A DNA stretch of 36,551 nucleotides from an uncultured delta proteobacterium. GTDB taxonomy: Bacteria > RBG-13-61-14 > DRUE01. The notes under the pieces were generated by a model. It was not told the origin of the DNA. It did no database searches and was given only the letters and a program-made list of their open reading frames with translations. Position numbers and translations under genes: made by a program. Location: contig CAIYYW010000116.1 of assembly GCA_903930515.1 (NCBI GenBank), positions 1-36,551 of the forward strand, in the 5' to 3' direction. How positions within the stretch are numbered: the stretch's first letter is position 1; every line of letters begins with the position of its first letter. Below are positions 6,272-16,400 of this stretch, in pieces.

Positions 6272-7924
6272 TCATCGCTTGCCCTCTTCCAGCTCGTAAA
6301 AACTGCCCGGGTAATGCCCGTCCTTCAGCTCGCGCGGAATATGACGGATCCGCTTCACCCCTTCCCTTTCAACCTCGCCGTAAAGCCACCGCTCCGAGTA
6401 GGGAACCCGCTTCAGGTCCTCCTGCTCGAAAAACATATATCGGGCCCCGGCCTCCCGGGCGTAATCCAACAGCTCATCCTCCTTCGCCAGCGGCATAATT
6501 ACCATCCGCCAGAAGGGCTGGTCCAGGAAATAGGTGATCGGCTCCGGGAATCCCCGGCACATTATTTTGGCCGAAAGATCAATCCGGAGCTTAAGCTCGC
6601 GGGCCAGTCTGGTCTTGGCCTCAAACCGCTCTTGCAATTTTTCGTCCGGAGACGCGAGGCTGATCCCGCCGAAGTTAAAAAGGATAAACCAGAAAATGAA
6701 CACCCCGGCCACCGCCCATCGGATGACCCCGGCGGTTTTGGGATCGCGGGAGAACCTGCGGGTGAACATCCCGGCCCCATCCATCAATTGCTCCATCCCT
6801 TTGGCCGAGACCAGGATCAGGACCGGGAAAAAGGAGTAAAAGAACCTCTCCCACACATCAAAGGCCGCGAGCGAGAACAGGACCGCGATTCCCCAGAACC
6901 AGAGCCAAGGCTCCCGGTCCAAATCATAATTCCGTTTCCTTCTCAGCCAGTAAACCCCGGCCAGGATCAACGCGCCCGGGAAAATTTTTTGCAGCAGATA
7001 GGGCAGGTCTTCTTGCAGGGCAAACTCCAGCTTGTTCAGGTAGGCCAGGGCAAAAATCCCCCGGGTCTCCCACAGGAAAGACGCCAACGAATTCCGGATC
7101 GGCCGCTTGTCTCCTTCAATATATATTCTCTGGGCGTTGGAATAAAGACCGTATCCGTCTTCTTTCAAGCCGTAAAGGCTGGTCTGGTAATTATCCTTAT
7201 AATTGTGGATGAAGATCAGGGTGCGCGATTTGGGGTTGGGGTTGAACCGGCCGGTGGCCTGGTAATACTTGATCCAGAGCGGGGAGGTTACGGACAGGAA
7301 GACCAAGATGGCGGCGAAAAGCCCGAGGATTTTTTTGCCCAACCCTTCCCGGGACCGGCCCAGGTACATCAGGCTGAAAAAAAACACGAACAACATCGCT
7401 TCGCTCTTGATCAGTCCGGACCAACCAGCCAGGCCGATCGCGATCAAATAATCTTTAAGCCGGAGCGGATTCCGGAACATCCAGACCATTCCGACAAAGA
7501 TAAAAAAACCGTAAACCGGCTCCGGGTCCCCGTACACCCGGACCCGCGGCCAGCAGAGCGACCAGAAGAGCGCGGCGAAAACCCCGGCGCGTTTTCCGTA
7601 TAAGTTCTTCCCGAGCAGGTAAATCGGGAACGCGCTGAGCCCGTCGAAAATAATATTCAGCCAGCGCGCGGAAGCGATCAGGTCCTGGCCGGAGATTTGC
7701 CGGAAAAAAACCATCAGGATCGGATAGACCGGGTAGAAATGGAAATGCCAGAAATGCTCCCAGTCCCTTGCGGAAAAGGCCTGGGCCAGGCCCTGATAAA
7801 AATACAGGTCCGCGAGCGAGAGCGGCCCGGCCTTGACCAGGTACATCCACTTGGAAAAGACACCCAGGCCGAAAATAAATAAAAGCCCGGCCCCAATGAT
7901 TAGGTTTTGTTTCCTGGATTCCAT
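6272..7924 (-). CDS. GT-C membrane glycosyltransferase (ArnT/PMT-like, GT39 superfamily)
   Basis: A 550-residue multi-pass membrane protein with about ten hydrophobic helices and a soluble C-terminal part of roughly 120 residues. The first loop after helix 1 contains SLADLYFYQGLAQAF, where the conserved acidic residue of GT-C enzymes is expected. GLIKSEAMLF later resembles the family's .L.KPE.. loop. Known for the superfamily: transfer of a sugar from a polyprenyl phosphate donor on the outer face of the cytoplasmic membrane. The segment NPNPKSRTLIFIHN is shared in modified form with the protein at 28148-29908 (FNPKARTLFILHN), so the two are paralogues. Start chosen at the ATG at 7924 because GGGGAT lies just upstream. 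It lies 37 nt after the lipoprotein gene and 43 nt before the regulator gene. The acceptor is unknown. Confidence 0.75.
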   Translation of the reverse strand: MESRKQNLIIGAGLLFIFGLGVFSKWMYLVKAGPLSLADLYFYQGLAQAFSARDWEHFWHFHFYPVYPILMVFFRQISGQDLIASARWLNIIFDGLSAFPIYLLGKNLYGKRAGVFAALFWSLCWPRVRVYGDPEPVYGFFIFVGMVWMFRNPLRLKDYLIAIGLAGWSGLIKSEAMLFVFFFSLMYLGRSREGLGKKILGLFAAILVFLSVTSPLWIKYYQATGRFNPNPKSRTLIFIHNYKDNYQTSLYGLKEDGYGLYSNAQRIYIEGDKRPIRNSLASFLWETRGIFALAYLNKLEFALQEDLPYLLQKIFPGALILAGVYWLRRKRNYDLDREPWLWFWGIAVLFSLAAFDVWERFFYSFFPVLILVSAKGMEQLMDGAGMFTRRFSRDPKTAGVIRWAVAGVFIFWFILFNFGGISLASPDEKLQERFEAKTRLARELKLRIDLSAKIMCRGFPEPITYFLDQPFWRMVIMPLAKEDELLDYAREAGARYMFFEQEDLKRVPYSERWLYGEVEREGVKRIRHIPRELKDGHYPGSFYELEEGKR

Positions 7925-7961
7925 CTGATCCCCGATCCGAAAAAAGCCCGTCCCGGTTTTC

Positions 7962-8414
7962 CTACCAGGAACTTTCTTCCGATCCCTTGATCCCGTCCAC
8001 CTTGAGCAATCTCCAATGCCGGCCCTCTTTCTTAAACCAGAGTCTGGGATATTCCGGCAAATCATCCCTCCCCACCAGATAATAAAGTTTGCCGCTTCTC
8101 TTCCCCCGCGCGATCAGCTTGAGTTGGGCCTGGGCCTGGTCCTCTGAAATGGAAATCCCCATAATCTCCACTTCCGCTTCCAGCCCTTGCACGCCCTGGA
8201 CATCATTCCTGATCAACTGGGTGATGATGAAATAATTGTTCCCGGAATCGTCCTGATACCGCCTGGAAATATGTTCCTGGAAAGACGGCCAGTCCGCGGC
8301 TTCCGCTTCCTGCTTCATCTCGTTGATCTGGTCGCGGATCGCCTGGTCATCCGGCTTGGAGCAGGCGCAGAAAGCTAATAAGATAATCCCGCGGAGCAGA
8401 GCCGGGCGCCGCAT
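7962..8414 (-). CDS. Putative lipoprotein with NTF2/SnoaL-like fold
   Basis: A 150-residue protein. The N-terminus MRRPALLRGIILLAFCACSKPDD is, read in pieces, two Args, a hydrophobic stretch and Cys18 followed by a polar linker. This resembles a lipoprotein signal, although FCA-C is not a classical lipobox. The mature part begins with a helix (QAIRDQINEMKQEAEAADW), then an alpha+beta pattern ending with YPRLWFKKEGRHWRLLKVDG. That ending, a strand carrying W..... GRWR(I/L)..V, is typical of NTF2-like domains such as DUF4440. Such domains serve as binding pockets or enzymes, and no function can be inferred here. The gene starts 3 nt after the HNH gene stop, so the two are almost certainly cotranscribed and translationally coupled. 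Confidence 0.6.
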   Translation of the reverse strand: MRRPALLRGIILLAFCACSKPDDQAIRDQINEMKQEAEAADWPSFQEHISRRYQDDSGNNYFIITQLIRNDVQGVQGLEAEVEIMGISISEDQAQAQLKLIARGKRSGKLYYLVGRDDLPEYPRLWFKKEGRHWRLLKVDGIKGSEESSW

Positions 8415-8417
8415 CTC

Positions 8418-9014
8418 TTACGCTTCCAATTCGGCGTTCCAGTACGCGACATCCACGAAGGTCAGGAACGGGGTCCATTCCTTGTAAAGGGTGGGGTCAA
8501 TCTGGAAGCCCAGATACGGAGTCCAGCGCGGCTTCCGGGGCTTCTTGTTCAGCCTCATTCCGGCTTCCTCCGGGGTCCGGCCGCCCTTATGTCGGTTGCA
8601 ATCATGGCAGGAGCAGACCACATTTTCCCAGGTGCTCTTGCCCCCGCGGCTGCGCGGAATAATATGGTCAATGTTCAGATCGTTCGGGCCGTATTTTTGC
8701 GCGCAATACTGGCAGGTGTATTTGTCGCGGTAGTAAATGTTTTTACGGCTGAAGCGGACCGTGCGCTTGGGGATCCGGTCGTAGGTGAGCAGGACGATCA
8801 CCCGGGGGATCCGGATGATCCCGTTGACCAATCCGGCCGCGGCTTGCCCTTCCCGGGGACGGAGCTGGGCCCAGCCGTCGAAATTAAACAGCTCAAACTG
8901 CTCGTCCATCACCTTGGCCACGCCCTGATAGACCAGGCAGAAGGCGCGCTTGGCCGTGGTGATATGGATCGGCATCCAACTGCGATTCAATACTAATACC
9001 GCGCTGTTAAGCAT
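8418..9014 (-). CDS. HNH endonuclease family protein
   Basis: A 198-residue protein with a zinc-containing HNH (beta-beta-alpha-metal) nuclease core in its middle. CQYC (C101, C104) is followed by NIDHIIPRSRGG (H117), then TWENVV (N131) and CSCHDCNRHKGG (C136, C139, N140), so both zinc cysteine pairs and the H-N-N residues are intact. The N-terminal 90 residues (LVLNRSWMPIHITTAKRAF, then IIRIPRVIVLL) and the C-terminal TPYLGF...KEW..FL motif belong to a widespread, stand-alone chromosomal HNH family. I know of no established substrate. It is not next to a phage or restriction gene. It heads the minus-strand operon. No ribosome binding site precedes the ATG, which lies 9 nt after the -10 box. 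Confidence 0.88.
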   Translation of the reverse strand: MLNSAVLVLNRSWMPIHITTAKRAFCLVYQGVAKVMDEQFELFNFDGWAQLRPREGQAAAGLVNGIIRIPRVIVLLTYDRIPKRTVRFSRKNIYYRDKYTCQYCAQKYGPNDLNIDHIIPRSRGGKSTWENVVCSCHDCNRHKGGRTPEEAGMRLNKKPRKPRWTPYLGFQIDPTLYKEWTPFLTFVDVAYWNAELEA

Positions 9015-9023
9015 AGTGATTTT

Positions 9024-9052
9024 ATTTTACAAATTTTGCGGACAAATTGCAA
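9024..9052 (-). promoter_or_regulatory. Promoter of the HNH operon, near-leaderless
   Basis: On the minus strand TTGCAA (9052-9047), a 17-bp spacer and TAAAAT (9029-9024) are followed after 9 nt by the ATG at 9014. The predicted transcript would begin within about 3 nt of the start codon. Confidence 0.6.
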
Positions 9053-9195
9053 GTTTTCCGCGCCCTTCCCCGGACCGGAGCCGCTTTCCCGGATGCCCGG
9101 CCGAAACCGTCCAAATTCCCGGCAATTGCGGAAAACCCTGCCCGGGAGAAGGTTGATTGGAAAAAGCTGAAGAAACCGGATACCATTTTGGAAAA

Positions 9196-10308
9196 ATGAA
9201 AGGGCAAGAAGTCATCTGCTTATATTACCACCGGGTGAGTCCGGTCAAGGAAGAGTATTCAATGGAGCCCGGGCTTTTTCAAAGCCAGCTTGAGACCCTG
9301 CTCAGCCGGGGATATAGATCCATTTTGATTGCCGAGCTGATGGATTTCCTGGCCGGAAAGCCTTTGGCGGAGAAGAAGCCGGTCCTGCTCAGTTTTGACG
9401 ACGGGTTTGTGGATTTTTATTTCAATGTTTATCCCGTTCTGAAGAAATATCAGATGCGGGCGGTCGTGTTCCTGGTTACGGATTGGGTCAGCGAGGATGA
9501 ATCCGGAGGCAAGAGCGGGATTCCCGCGGAGCTGAGCGGATTGGACGCGGACCTTGCGATCAAATCGGCGTTGCGGGGAGACCGGAGATTATTTTTGAGC
9601 TGGGGGATGGCGAAGGAGATGGCGGAAAGCGGCCTGGTGGAGTTCGGCTCTCACAGCGTATCTCACCGGATCGGGTTCCGTTCCGGGCTGGTCAAAAGAT
9701 ATATTTTAAGCGATGACGCCTATTGGAAATACCTACAGATTTATAATGACCGGGTAAAACCGGGCCTGCCGATTTTTCAGAAAGCGTCCGCGCTGACCAT
9801 CCGGAGGTTTTTGCCCGCGCCGAAAGTCCTGGACCAGCTCACCGGGTATTTCCAAAAAGAAATGGCGTCGTCCGCGAAGAGTCAGAAACGGTTGGAGTCC
9901 GGCCTGATGGAATTGGCGGAAAAAATTAAACCGCTCGGGGATTACGAGCCGGAAATAGAGGCGCGGTCAAGGATCCTTTCCGAACTGAAGGGTTCCAAGG
10001 AAATAATTGAAAAGCGGCTGGGGAAGGACTGCCCCGCCCTGTGCTGGCCGTTCGGGGATTACAGCGGCCGGTCCGTAGAACTGGCGCAACAAGCCGGATA
10101 CCGGCTCGCCTTTACCACCGAGTGCGGGAGCATCCGGCCCGGCTCCGACCGGTTCTCGCTCCCGCGCTACCGGATGGACCGGATCAGCGGGCCGCGTTTG
10201 GCCCTTGACCTGGGCTTGCTCAAACATCCGGTCCTGGACCGGATCATCAACGGAAAAGCCCGGTCTAAAAAAGTTACGCAGGATTTTGCCGGATCGGAGA
10301 AGGATTGA
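9196..10308 (+). CDS. Polysaccharide deacetylase (NodB/CE4 domain) protein
   Basis: A 370-residue carbohydrate esterase family 4 protein. ICLYYHRVSP opens the domain. LSFDDGFVDFY (D68, D69) is NodB motif 1, with the catalytic base and a metal ligand. FGSHSVSH (H153, H157) is motif 2, supplying metal-binding histidines. CWPFGDYSGRSVELA is motif 3. About 100 residues of mostly helical sequence lie between motifs 2 and 3, more than in compact NodB proteins. The family removes N- or O-acetyl groups from chitin-like oligomers, peptidoglycan or exopolysaccharide. No signal peptide is visible, so it may act in the cytoplasm or be exported with partners. An in-frame TTG at 9157 with AGAAGG upstream would add 13 residues; I prefer the ATG because homology starts there. 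It ends 1 nt before a GT-C gene. Confidence 0.85.
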   Translation: MKGQEVICLYYHRVSPVKEEYSMEPGLFQSQLETLLSRGYRSILIAELMDFLAGKPLAEKKPVLLSFDDGFVDFYFNVYPVLKKYQMRAVVFLVTDWVSEDESGGKSGIPAELSGLDADLAIKSALRGDRRLFLSWGMAKEMAESGLVEFGSHSVSHRIGFRSGLVKRYILSDDAYWKYLQIYNDRVKPGLPIFQKASALTIRRFLPAPKVLDQLTGYFQKEMASSAKSQKRLESGLMELAEKIKPLGDYEPEIEARSRILSELKGSKEIIEKRLGKDCPALCWPFGDYSGRSVELAQQAGYRLAFTTECGSIRPGSDRFSLPRYRMDRISGPRLALDLGLLKHPVLDRIINGKARSKKVTQDFAGSEKD

Positions 10309-10309
10309 T

Positions 10310-11959
10310 TTGAAGGAACCAGGCGCCACCATCTGGAAAGACCCTTTTTTCTGGACCGCGTTCCTGATCGGGGGCTTCGTCCTTTCCCTAACCCTCTGGT
10401 ACGGGGCGGGAATGGCGCAATCCATCGTCTGCTACGGGGCCTGGCTCTGGAAAGAGTATCACCTTCCCCCCTTTGTCGGTTTTTTCAACCATACCTTTCC
10501 CGGCATTTATATGATCGGCCTCCTGGCAATGAAGCTGTTCGGGGACAGCGTCCTGGCGCTCCGGATCCTGGACCTGATCGTTCAGCTCTCCTGCCTGCCG
10601 ATGATATTTTACCTGACCAAACGGGTTTCCGGGCTCAGCATCGCGGGATTTTTCGGATCGGTTTTTTACGCCCTTTTTTATTACGGACTTTCCAAAGACG
10701 ATACCATGCACCGCGAAGATTATATCGTCTGGGCCTTGCTGCTGGGCCTGACCGTTTATTTTGCCTGGGAAAACAGGGGTTGGCTCCGGGCATTTCTGGT
10801 CGGGATGGTCCTCGGGTTCGTGTTCCTGCTCAAGCCCACCTACGGACTTTGCTGGCCTGCGTTCGGGTTGCTCTTTTTAATCCAGGGGATCACCCGAAGG
10901 CGCAAGCTGGTTTTCTTTGAGCTTTGCCTGTTCGGATTTGCCTGCATCCTGCCCGCGCTCCTCACCATATTATATTACCGCTGGGTCGGGATGGACGCGC
11001 TCCGGCAATTGTATTTTGATAATATCACCTTCAATTCCGAAATTTACAGCGTGATGGTTGACCCGCTTACGGTGCGCGGGATTTTCTGGAGGGATAAAAT
11101 GCCGGACCTGGTTTTCCGGCTCTACCCCCTGGTCTTCTTTTCCGGTTTCGCGATGATCGCGTTTCAACTGCTGAAAGGAACCCCGGCCAAGGATCAGGCC
11201 CTGTTCCAGACGCTCCTGGCAATGGCCCTGATCGGCATCGTCAATTACCGGATGCAAGGAAAATATTTCAACTATCATTTTGTTCCGACGGTGGCCTTTA
11301 TGATAATTTTTTCAGGATGGGCAATAGGAATCGGCGCCGACTGGATCGGCCGTAAAACCAAACCGGGCATTGCCGCGTTTACGGTATCAGCCTATGCCGT
11401 GATTATGATCACCCTGATGATCTCCACCGCGATCAGCCCGGGCCTCCGGAGATACGCCCGCCAATACGCCTTCCGCAGTTTTGAAAAAGCCTACCGGGCA
11501 ACCGACCCGAAGAAAGGAAAGGCGCCGCGCCTGGCCAATAATTATATGGTCGCCGACTATCTCCGGCCCTTGTTGAATGAGCAGGACGATCTTGTCTGCT
11601 TCGGCCCCTATCCATTGATCAATTTTTTGCTCAAGAAAAAATCCCCGGCTTATGTGGTTTTTGTCCAACACCTGCTCTTCCGCCGGCTGGATGGACAGAT
11701 TCTGCCGATCCAGGGAAAAATGATGAAGGAATACAGCGACCAGGTGATCGCGGCCCGGCCCCGCTTTTTCCTCTTTTCCAATACCTTCACCGTGCGCGGC
11801 AAAAAAACCTTCAACCTCATTAACGGAGACGCCTGGACCGCGCTTTCCGAACAATTCCCCGACCTTTACCGGTTCTTCCTTAAAAACTACCGCTTGAGAA
11901 AAACCATCGGCGAGATTGAAATTTATGAATTGCAGGCGCCCGGAGCATCTCGGCAATAA
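10310..11959 (+). CDS. GT-C-type multi-pass membrane glycosyltransferase-like protein
   Basis: A 549-residue membrane protein with about ten hydrophobic segments and a soluble C-terminal domain of roughly 130 residues (KAYRATDP onward). DSVLALRILDLIVQLS and HREDYIVWALLLGLTVYFAW resemble loops and helices of dolichyl-phosphate-mannose-type (GT39/PMT-like) transferases, and FLLKPTYGLCW corresponds to the family's L.KP loop. A first-loop Asp-Glu pair is not obvious, so assignment to an exact family is uncertain. The best start is TTG at 10310, because GGAGAAGG lies 6 nt upstream and the gene then begins 1 nt after the deacetylase stop. The coupling suggests both act on one surface glycan. The 3' end faces the GT2 gene 24 nt away, with no clear terminator. 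Confidence 0.65.
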   Translation: MKEPGATIWKDPFFWTAFLIGGFVLSLTLWYGAGMAQSIVCYGAWLWKEYHLPPFVGFFNHTFPGIYMIGLLAMKLFGDSVLALRILDLIVQLSCLPMIFYLTKRVSGLSIAGFFGSVFYALFYYGLSKDDTMHREDYIVWALLLGLTVYFAWENRGWLRAFLVGMVLGFVFLLKPTYGLCWPAFGLLFLIQGITRRRKLVFFELCLFGFACILPALLTILYYRWVGMDALRQLYFDNITFNSEIYSVMVDPLTVRGIFWRDKMPDLVFRLYPLVFFSGFAMIAFQLLKGTPAKDQALFQTLLAMALIGIVNYRMQGKYFNYHFVPTVAFMIIFSGWAIGIGADWIGRKTKPGIAAFTVSAYAVIMITLMISTAISPGLRRYARQYAFRSFEKAYRATDPKKGKAPRLANNYMVADYLRPLLNEQDDLVCFGPYPLINFLLKKKSPAYVVFVQHLLFRRLDGQILPIQGKMMKEYSDQVIAARPRFFLFSNTFTVRGKKTFNLINGDAWTALSEQFPDLYRFFLKNYRLRKTIGEIEIYELQAPGASRQ

Positions 11960-11983
11960 ATGTAACGCGGAATGATCCGGGTT

Positions 11984-13294
11984 TTATTTCAGCAGGCTCC
12001 GGAACCATCTGCTCCAGGTTTTAAATTCAGCCGGCCCTAATTTCCGCGCGCAGTTATAAGCCCCCCTCGCCTCCATATTCTTGCCCTCCTTTTCCAGCTT
12101 GCGGCCCAGCTCGTAAAAGAAGGCGTATTCCGGTTCTTGAAAAAGTTTCCGCAGTTCCAAAGCCTGGATCAATTGCTCAAACCGGCCCAAAAACTCTTCC
12201 AGCAGGCCCAGGAACCGCCCGCCGGTTCCGCTTTTGCCCAAGCCGAAACTGTAGAACGGGGAATGGCCGTGATAGTAGAGCGCCAGGTTGCGCTGGAGGT
12301 TTCTTTCCAGGATGGACCGCTTTCCCACCTGGGCCAATCCCTCGGTGTATCTTCGTTCCCCGGCCGGGAATTGAAGATAGTCAAACCTGAAATGAAGGCT
12401 GAGCGAAAGATAAAACTCCCAGTCCGCCGAACTGCGCAATCCCTCCAGGCAGCCCGGAACCAGTTCCAGACATTTCCGGTTTACAAACACCGCGAACAGG
12501 ATGGAAATGAAATTGCTGGACCACAACCGGTCCTGGCGGAAAGGTCCCGGGGCCAAATACTCCGACTTGAATACCTTGCGGGTCTTCGGATTCAGCCAGA
12601 CATTCCGGGCGTCTCCGTAAACCACCTCGGCTTCGGGATGAGAACCCAGCCAGCCAAACAATTTCTTGAACAGGTCCGGATAGTAAATGTCATCATCGTC
12701 CAAAAAACCGATCCATTCCCCGCGCGCCAGGCGCATCCCCAGGTTCAAGGCCCCGGCCGGCCCAAAATGTTTGGAATAGGCATATACCATCCTGGGATCC
12801 CATAATTGCTCCAGGGTTTTCTCAACCCCCCGGCCGCCCCCGTCGTTGACAACGATCAATTCCCAATCCGGGAATTCCTGGCTCCTGACGCTCTCAATCG
12901 CCTCCGCGATCAACCCCGGCCGGTTATAGGTCCGCATAATGATGCTGATCCTGGGCCGGGCGGAAAGCTCGCTCCGCCTGAGTTCAACCACCCTTAAGAG
13001 CGCGTCCTGGCCGCGGCGGTCCGGAAAATCGGCGAGCTTGCCAAGATAGTAATGATTGACCTTCACCCGGATGTCCGCGTCCGCTTTGGTTATCGCCTGG
13101 CCGATCAAGTCCGTTGCCTTCTTCCGCTCGCCCATCGTTGCCAGAACCAGCGCCAGATCGTTGATCGCGGCCGAGCCTTCAAAATTTTCCGCCGCCTTCT
13201 CCAGCGCCGCTTTGGCCTTAGCCCAGTTCCCGGCCAGAACCAATTCCCTGACCTGATCCGCTCCGGGATATGGCTTCATTTTGGGCTTGCTCAT
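11984..13294 (-). CDS. GT2 family glycosyltransferase with N-terminal helical repeats
   Basis: A 436-residue protein. Residues 1 to about 100 form helical pairs (NWAKAKAALEKAAENF, AINDLALVLATMGERKKA) that look like tetratricopeptide repeats. The GT-A catalytic domain begins at RISIIMRTYNRPGLIAEAI and continues with SVRSQEFPDWELIVVNDGG. FGPAGALNLGMRLARGEWIGF leads to the nucleotide-sugar metal motif LDDDD. VVYGDARNVW and SADWEFYLSL fit the acceptor side. There is no transmembrane segment, so it probably acts at the cytoplasmic face using a nucleotide sugar. The ATG at 13294 has only a weak GGCTTG before it; TATGCT lies 6 nt upstream and might be a -10 box. The C-terminal LFQEPEYAFFYELGRKLEKEG segment looks like another helical repeat. 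It stands alone on this strand. Confidence 0.82.
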   Translation of the reverse strand: MSKPKMKPYPGADQVRELVLAGNWAKAKAALEKAAENFEGSAAINDLALVLATMGERKKATDLIGQAITKADADIRVKVNHYYLGKLADFPDRRGQDALLRVVELRRSELSARPRISIIMRTYNRPGLIAEAIESVRSQEFPDWELIVVNDGGGRGVEKTLEQLWDPRMVYAYSKHFGPAGALNLGMRLARGEWIGFLDDDDIYYPDLFKKLFGWLGSHPEAEVVYGDARNVWLNPKTRKVFKSEYLAPGPFRQDRLWSSNFISILFAVFVNRKCLELVPGCLEGLRSSADWEFYLSLSLHFRFDYLQFPAGERRYTEGLAQVGKRSILERNLQRNLALYYHGHSPFYSFGLGKSGTGGRFLGLLEEFLGRFEQLIQALELRKLFQEPEYAFFYELGRKLEKEGKNMEARGAYNCARKLGPAEFKTWSRWFRSLLK

Positions 13295-13366
13295 CAAGCC
13301 AGCATAGCCCGGCCCGGGAAATTTTTAAAGTTGGCCATCCCCAATTTTTTACAAGACAACGCAAAA

Positions 13367-13394
13367 TTGCGCGTGGGTTGCTTAAATATATAAT
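13367..13394 (+). promoter_or_regulatory. Promoter of the secreted GH38/57-like gene
   Basis: TTGCGC (13367-13372), a 16-bp spacer and a perfect TATAAT (13389-13394) precede a leader of about 50 nt that ends with a strong GGGAGGGTGAG ribosome binding site before the ATG at 13453. Confidence 0.6.
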
Positions 13395-13452
13395 GAGGAA
13401 GGAGTCTGGATTTTCAGGAATAAAAGATATAAAAATTTTCAGGGAGGGTGAG

Positions 13453-16400
13453 ATGAACCGCGCAGTCAAGTTGATCTTAAGCGTTCTGATTCTGATGGCA
13501 ATGATTTCCCGGGCAGACGCCTCGGAGCAAAAAGCCGGTCAAACAACCTGCCCTTATAAGGTCTATGTGGTCCTGGGATTCCACACCAGTTTTTATCATT
13601 CCTGGCGCGGAGACACCCCGGACGAGGCCGGGTTCGGGACCGACATCCGGCTGGTGCGCGAGATCATCAAGATGATGGACCAGGCAAACGCGGAGGGAAA
13701 AAAGGCGCGCGGCTATTGGGACTTTGATGTTTATTGGACTCTGGAAAACATCATTCCCAAATACGCGCCCGACATCATTACCGGGATCAAGCGAAGGGTG
13801 GACGCGGGAATGGATGAAGTTCTTCCCGGCCCGTACAACAACGGCGCAAACCATGCCGCGACCGAGGATGAGTTCCGCGCCGCAGTGGCCTGGTCGCTCG
13901 AAAATCCTTACGGCTCGGGCCTGAAGCAGCTTTTCGGCAAGGTCACTCCGATCTACCGTCCGCAGGAAGGGATGTACACCACCGGGCAGAACCGGATTTT
14001 ACTGGAGGAAGGAATCCAGGGCGCGATTTTTTATTATTCCACCATCCCCTTTGACAACCTGGCCGCGTTCATCCCCACGCTTTTGCCCGAGCAGAGATAC
14101 AACCCGCTCTGGATGCGGAGCACTCCCGGCGAGAAGCCGATCATCCTGTTCCAATGCGTCTCTCCGGGGGATGTGGTTAATTATATCTCGCTGGAAAGGT
14201 GGCTTTTGGATTTGCATAAACTCCAGACCTCCGGACAGGTCAAGTCCGATCTGGCGATCCATATCAACTTTGACGCGGACGCCGAGACCTGGATTCCGCT
14301 CAATGTCCCCAAGGGTCTTGCCTGGTTCCCGAACACCGGTGGATTGGTGGAATACATCAATGCGGTGAACAAATATCCCTGGGCCGATTTCGCCGTGCCT
14401 TCGGAATACCTGAAGAGCCATCCGCCCAAAACCGAAATCCTGGTGCGGCAGGATTTGGCTGACGGGGCCTTTGACGGGAATTATTCCTGGTCGGAAAAAA
14501 TGCCGGCGATGAGAAACTGGACAATGCTGGAAAAATCCAGGCTCCACACATATCGCGCGGTGGCCTTGTCCAAGCGGGTTTCAAAAAAACTTGCGCAGGA
14601 GATTGACCAAAAACTCTGGCAGGGAAAGGACTCCTCATTTTTCCAGCGCCTGATCGGGCTGACCACCACCCATTTCGGAATGAGCACGCCGGTGATCAAC
14701 GAGGAACGGCAGGCCAAGGCGGAAAAGGTGATCGGAGCGGCTGAGAAAATCGCCTTTGATTCGGAAAAATCCGCGGCGGGTGAAATTAAAAAAGGCGCGA
14801 AAATTTCTACGGACGCGGTTTACCGGTTTGAACTTTATAACTACGCGCGGGGGAAAAATGTTTCAGCCAAGCCGGCCCGGATGCTGGCGCGGATTCCGCT
14901 GATTATCCCCAAAAATATTGATGCCGTTGCCGTTCAGGACTCGGAAGGGAATTCGGCCCACTCTTCAATGGTTAATGTCAAGACCCTGGTTGACGGCAGC
15001 AAAGCCTGCGAGATTTGGTTTGTGGCGGAACTGGGCCCGGAAGAAAGGAAATCATACCGAGTCGTGCCCTTTATGGCCGGACCCAAAACCAGCGGCCCCG
15101 GCCCGAACACGCTCCGGAACGATTGGCTTGAGCTAAGTCTGGATGAAAATTCCGGGATATCCTCTTTCAAGTTTCAGGATCAGGAGATCGGTGGAAGCGA
15201 GTTTCTCAAACCGTTTATCACCTACCGTACCGGGAAAAATCCCGAGACTTTTTACCCGGCCAATTACCGGCTGGATCCGCTTGAGGCGGAAGATCGGGAT
15301 GAGCTTGACCGCGTCCGTCTCAAAACCGAAATCCCGATGCAAACCCCGGACGGAGTGTATCACAGCAACCTGACCTATACCTTCACCATTTTTGACCAAC
15401 TGCCGTTCCTGCTCGCGGAGGTAGAGGCCAACTACGGCTACACCCCGCCCCGGGATATGATCCACTCGGTGGCGCAGAAACTGCGGAGGCTTTTGGACCT
15501 GCGCTGGATTGAGGTGGCGCCGTTCCAGCTCAATCCCGCGATCAGCGCCCCGGCGGAAAAACCGCTCCGGGTCTGGAAGCACAACTACCTGGAGATCACT
15601 TCCTTCTACGATTTGAACTATGGACAAATCAATCCCAAAAATAAAAATATTGACAGCTTCAACCACCAGGTCACGGCCGGATGGGTCGCCATCACCAACC
15701 AAAAAAGCGGCCTGCTGCTCGCGGAAAACGCCGAGGTAATGACCACGATGGCCTTCTGCCCCATGCGTTTGCGCGAAATTGACGGCATCCAACATCTTTC
15801 CCTCAACCCGTTCGGGTCGTATTTCGGAAAACAGCTTGATTACACCAACGCCGGCGGGAACGGAGTGGGCACCGCGCTTGCCACCCTGGCCTCCGGATCG
15901 CTCAAGCCCAACGGCCCGTCCTTCAACGGACAGACCGTCAAATTCTCGCTCATCCTCGCGCCTTATTCCGGTGACCAGCCCCCGGCTGAACTGCAGGACG
16001 CCGCGTCCGCGTTTTTCTATCCCTTCGGGGTGGTTTACCTCCAGACCCCGGCGGGCATTGACGCGGTGGTTCCGGAAGACATCAACAACCTCATCGCGGC
16101 CAAGGAAAAACAGGAGCAAATGATGAGCACGGCGCCGCTGCCTCTTCCCACGGCGTTCCTGGCCAATCCCTCGGACTCGTCCGTTGACCTGGTCTGGGAC
16201 CCGCCCCGGGATGAGCGCGTGACCGGCTATGAAATCCGCTGGCAACACGCAGAGCGTGCCCAAGACACCAAATGGCAGACCGAGAAAATCGGCAATGCCA
16301 ATCGTTTTCATATCCCGGACCTGAAGAATGATCAGATTTATCTGTTCCAGATGAGAGCGCTCGCGCAGGGCCGCGAGTCCGACTGGACTCCCCAATCCCC

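Noticed and set aside
6089-7603. A 504-codon open frame on the plus strand opposite the GT-C and regulator genes.
   Set aside because: Composition is rich in Pro, Gly, Arg and Gln with no recognisable fold. It is the mirror of a strongly supported minus-strand gene.
9038-9136. Inverted pieces GTTTTCCGC and GCGGAAAAC in the 9.0-9.2 kb intergenic region.
   Set aside because: The arms are 66 nt apart and short; there is no further symmetry or T-run, so neither a terminator nor an operator can be supported.
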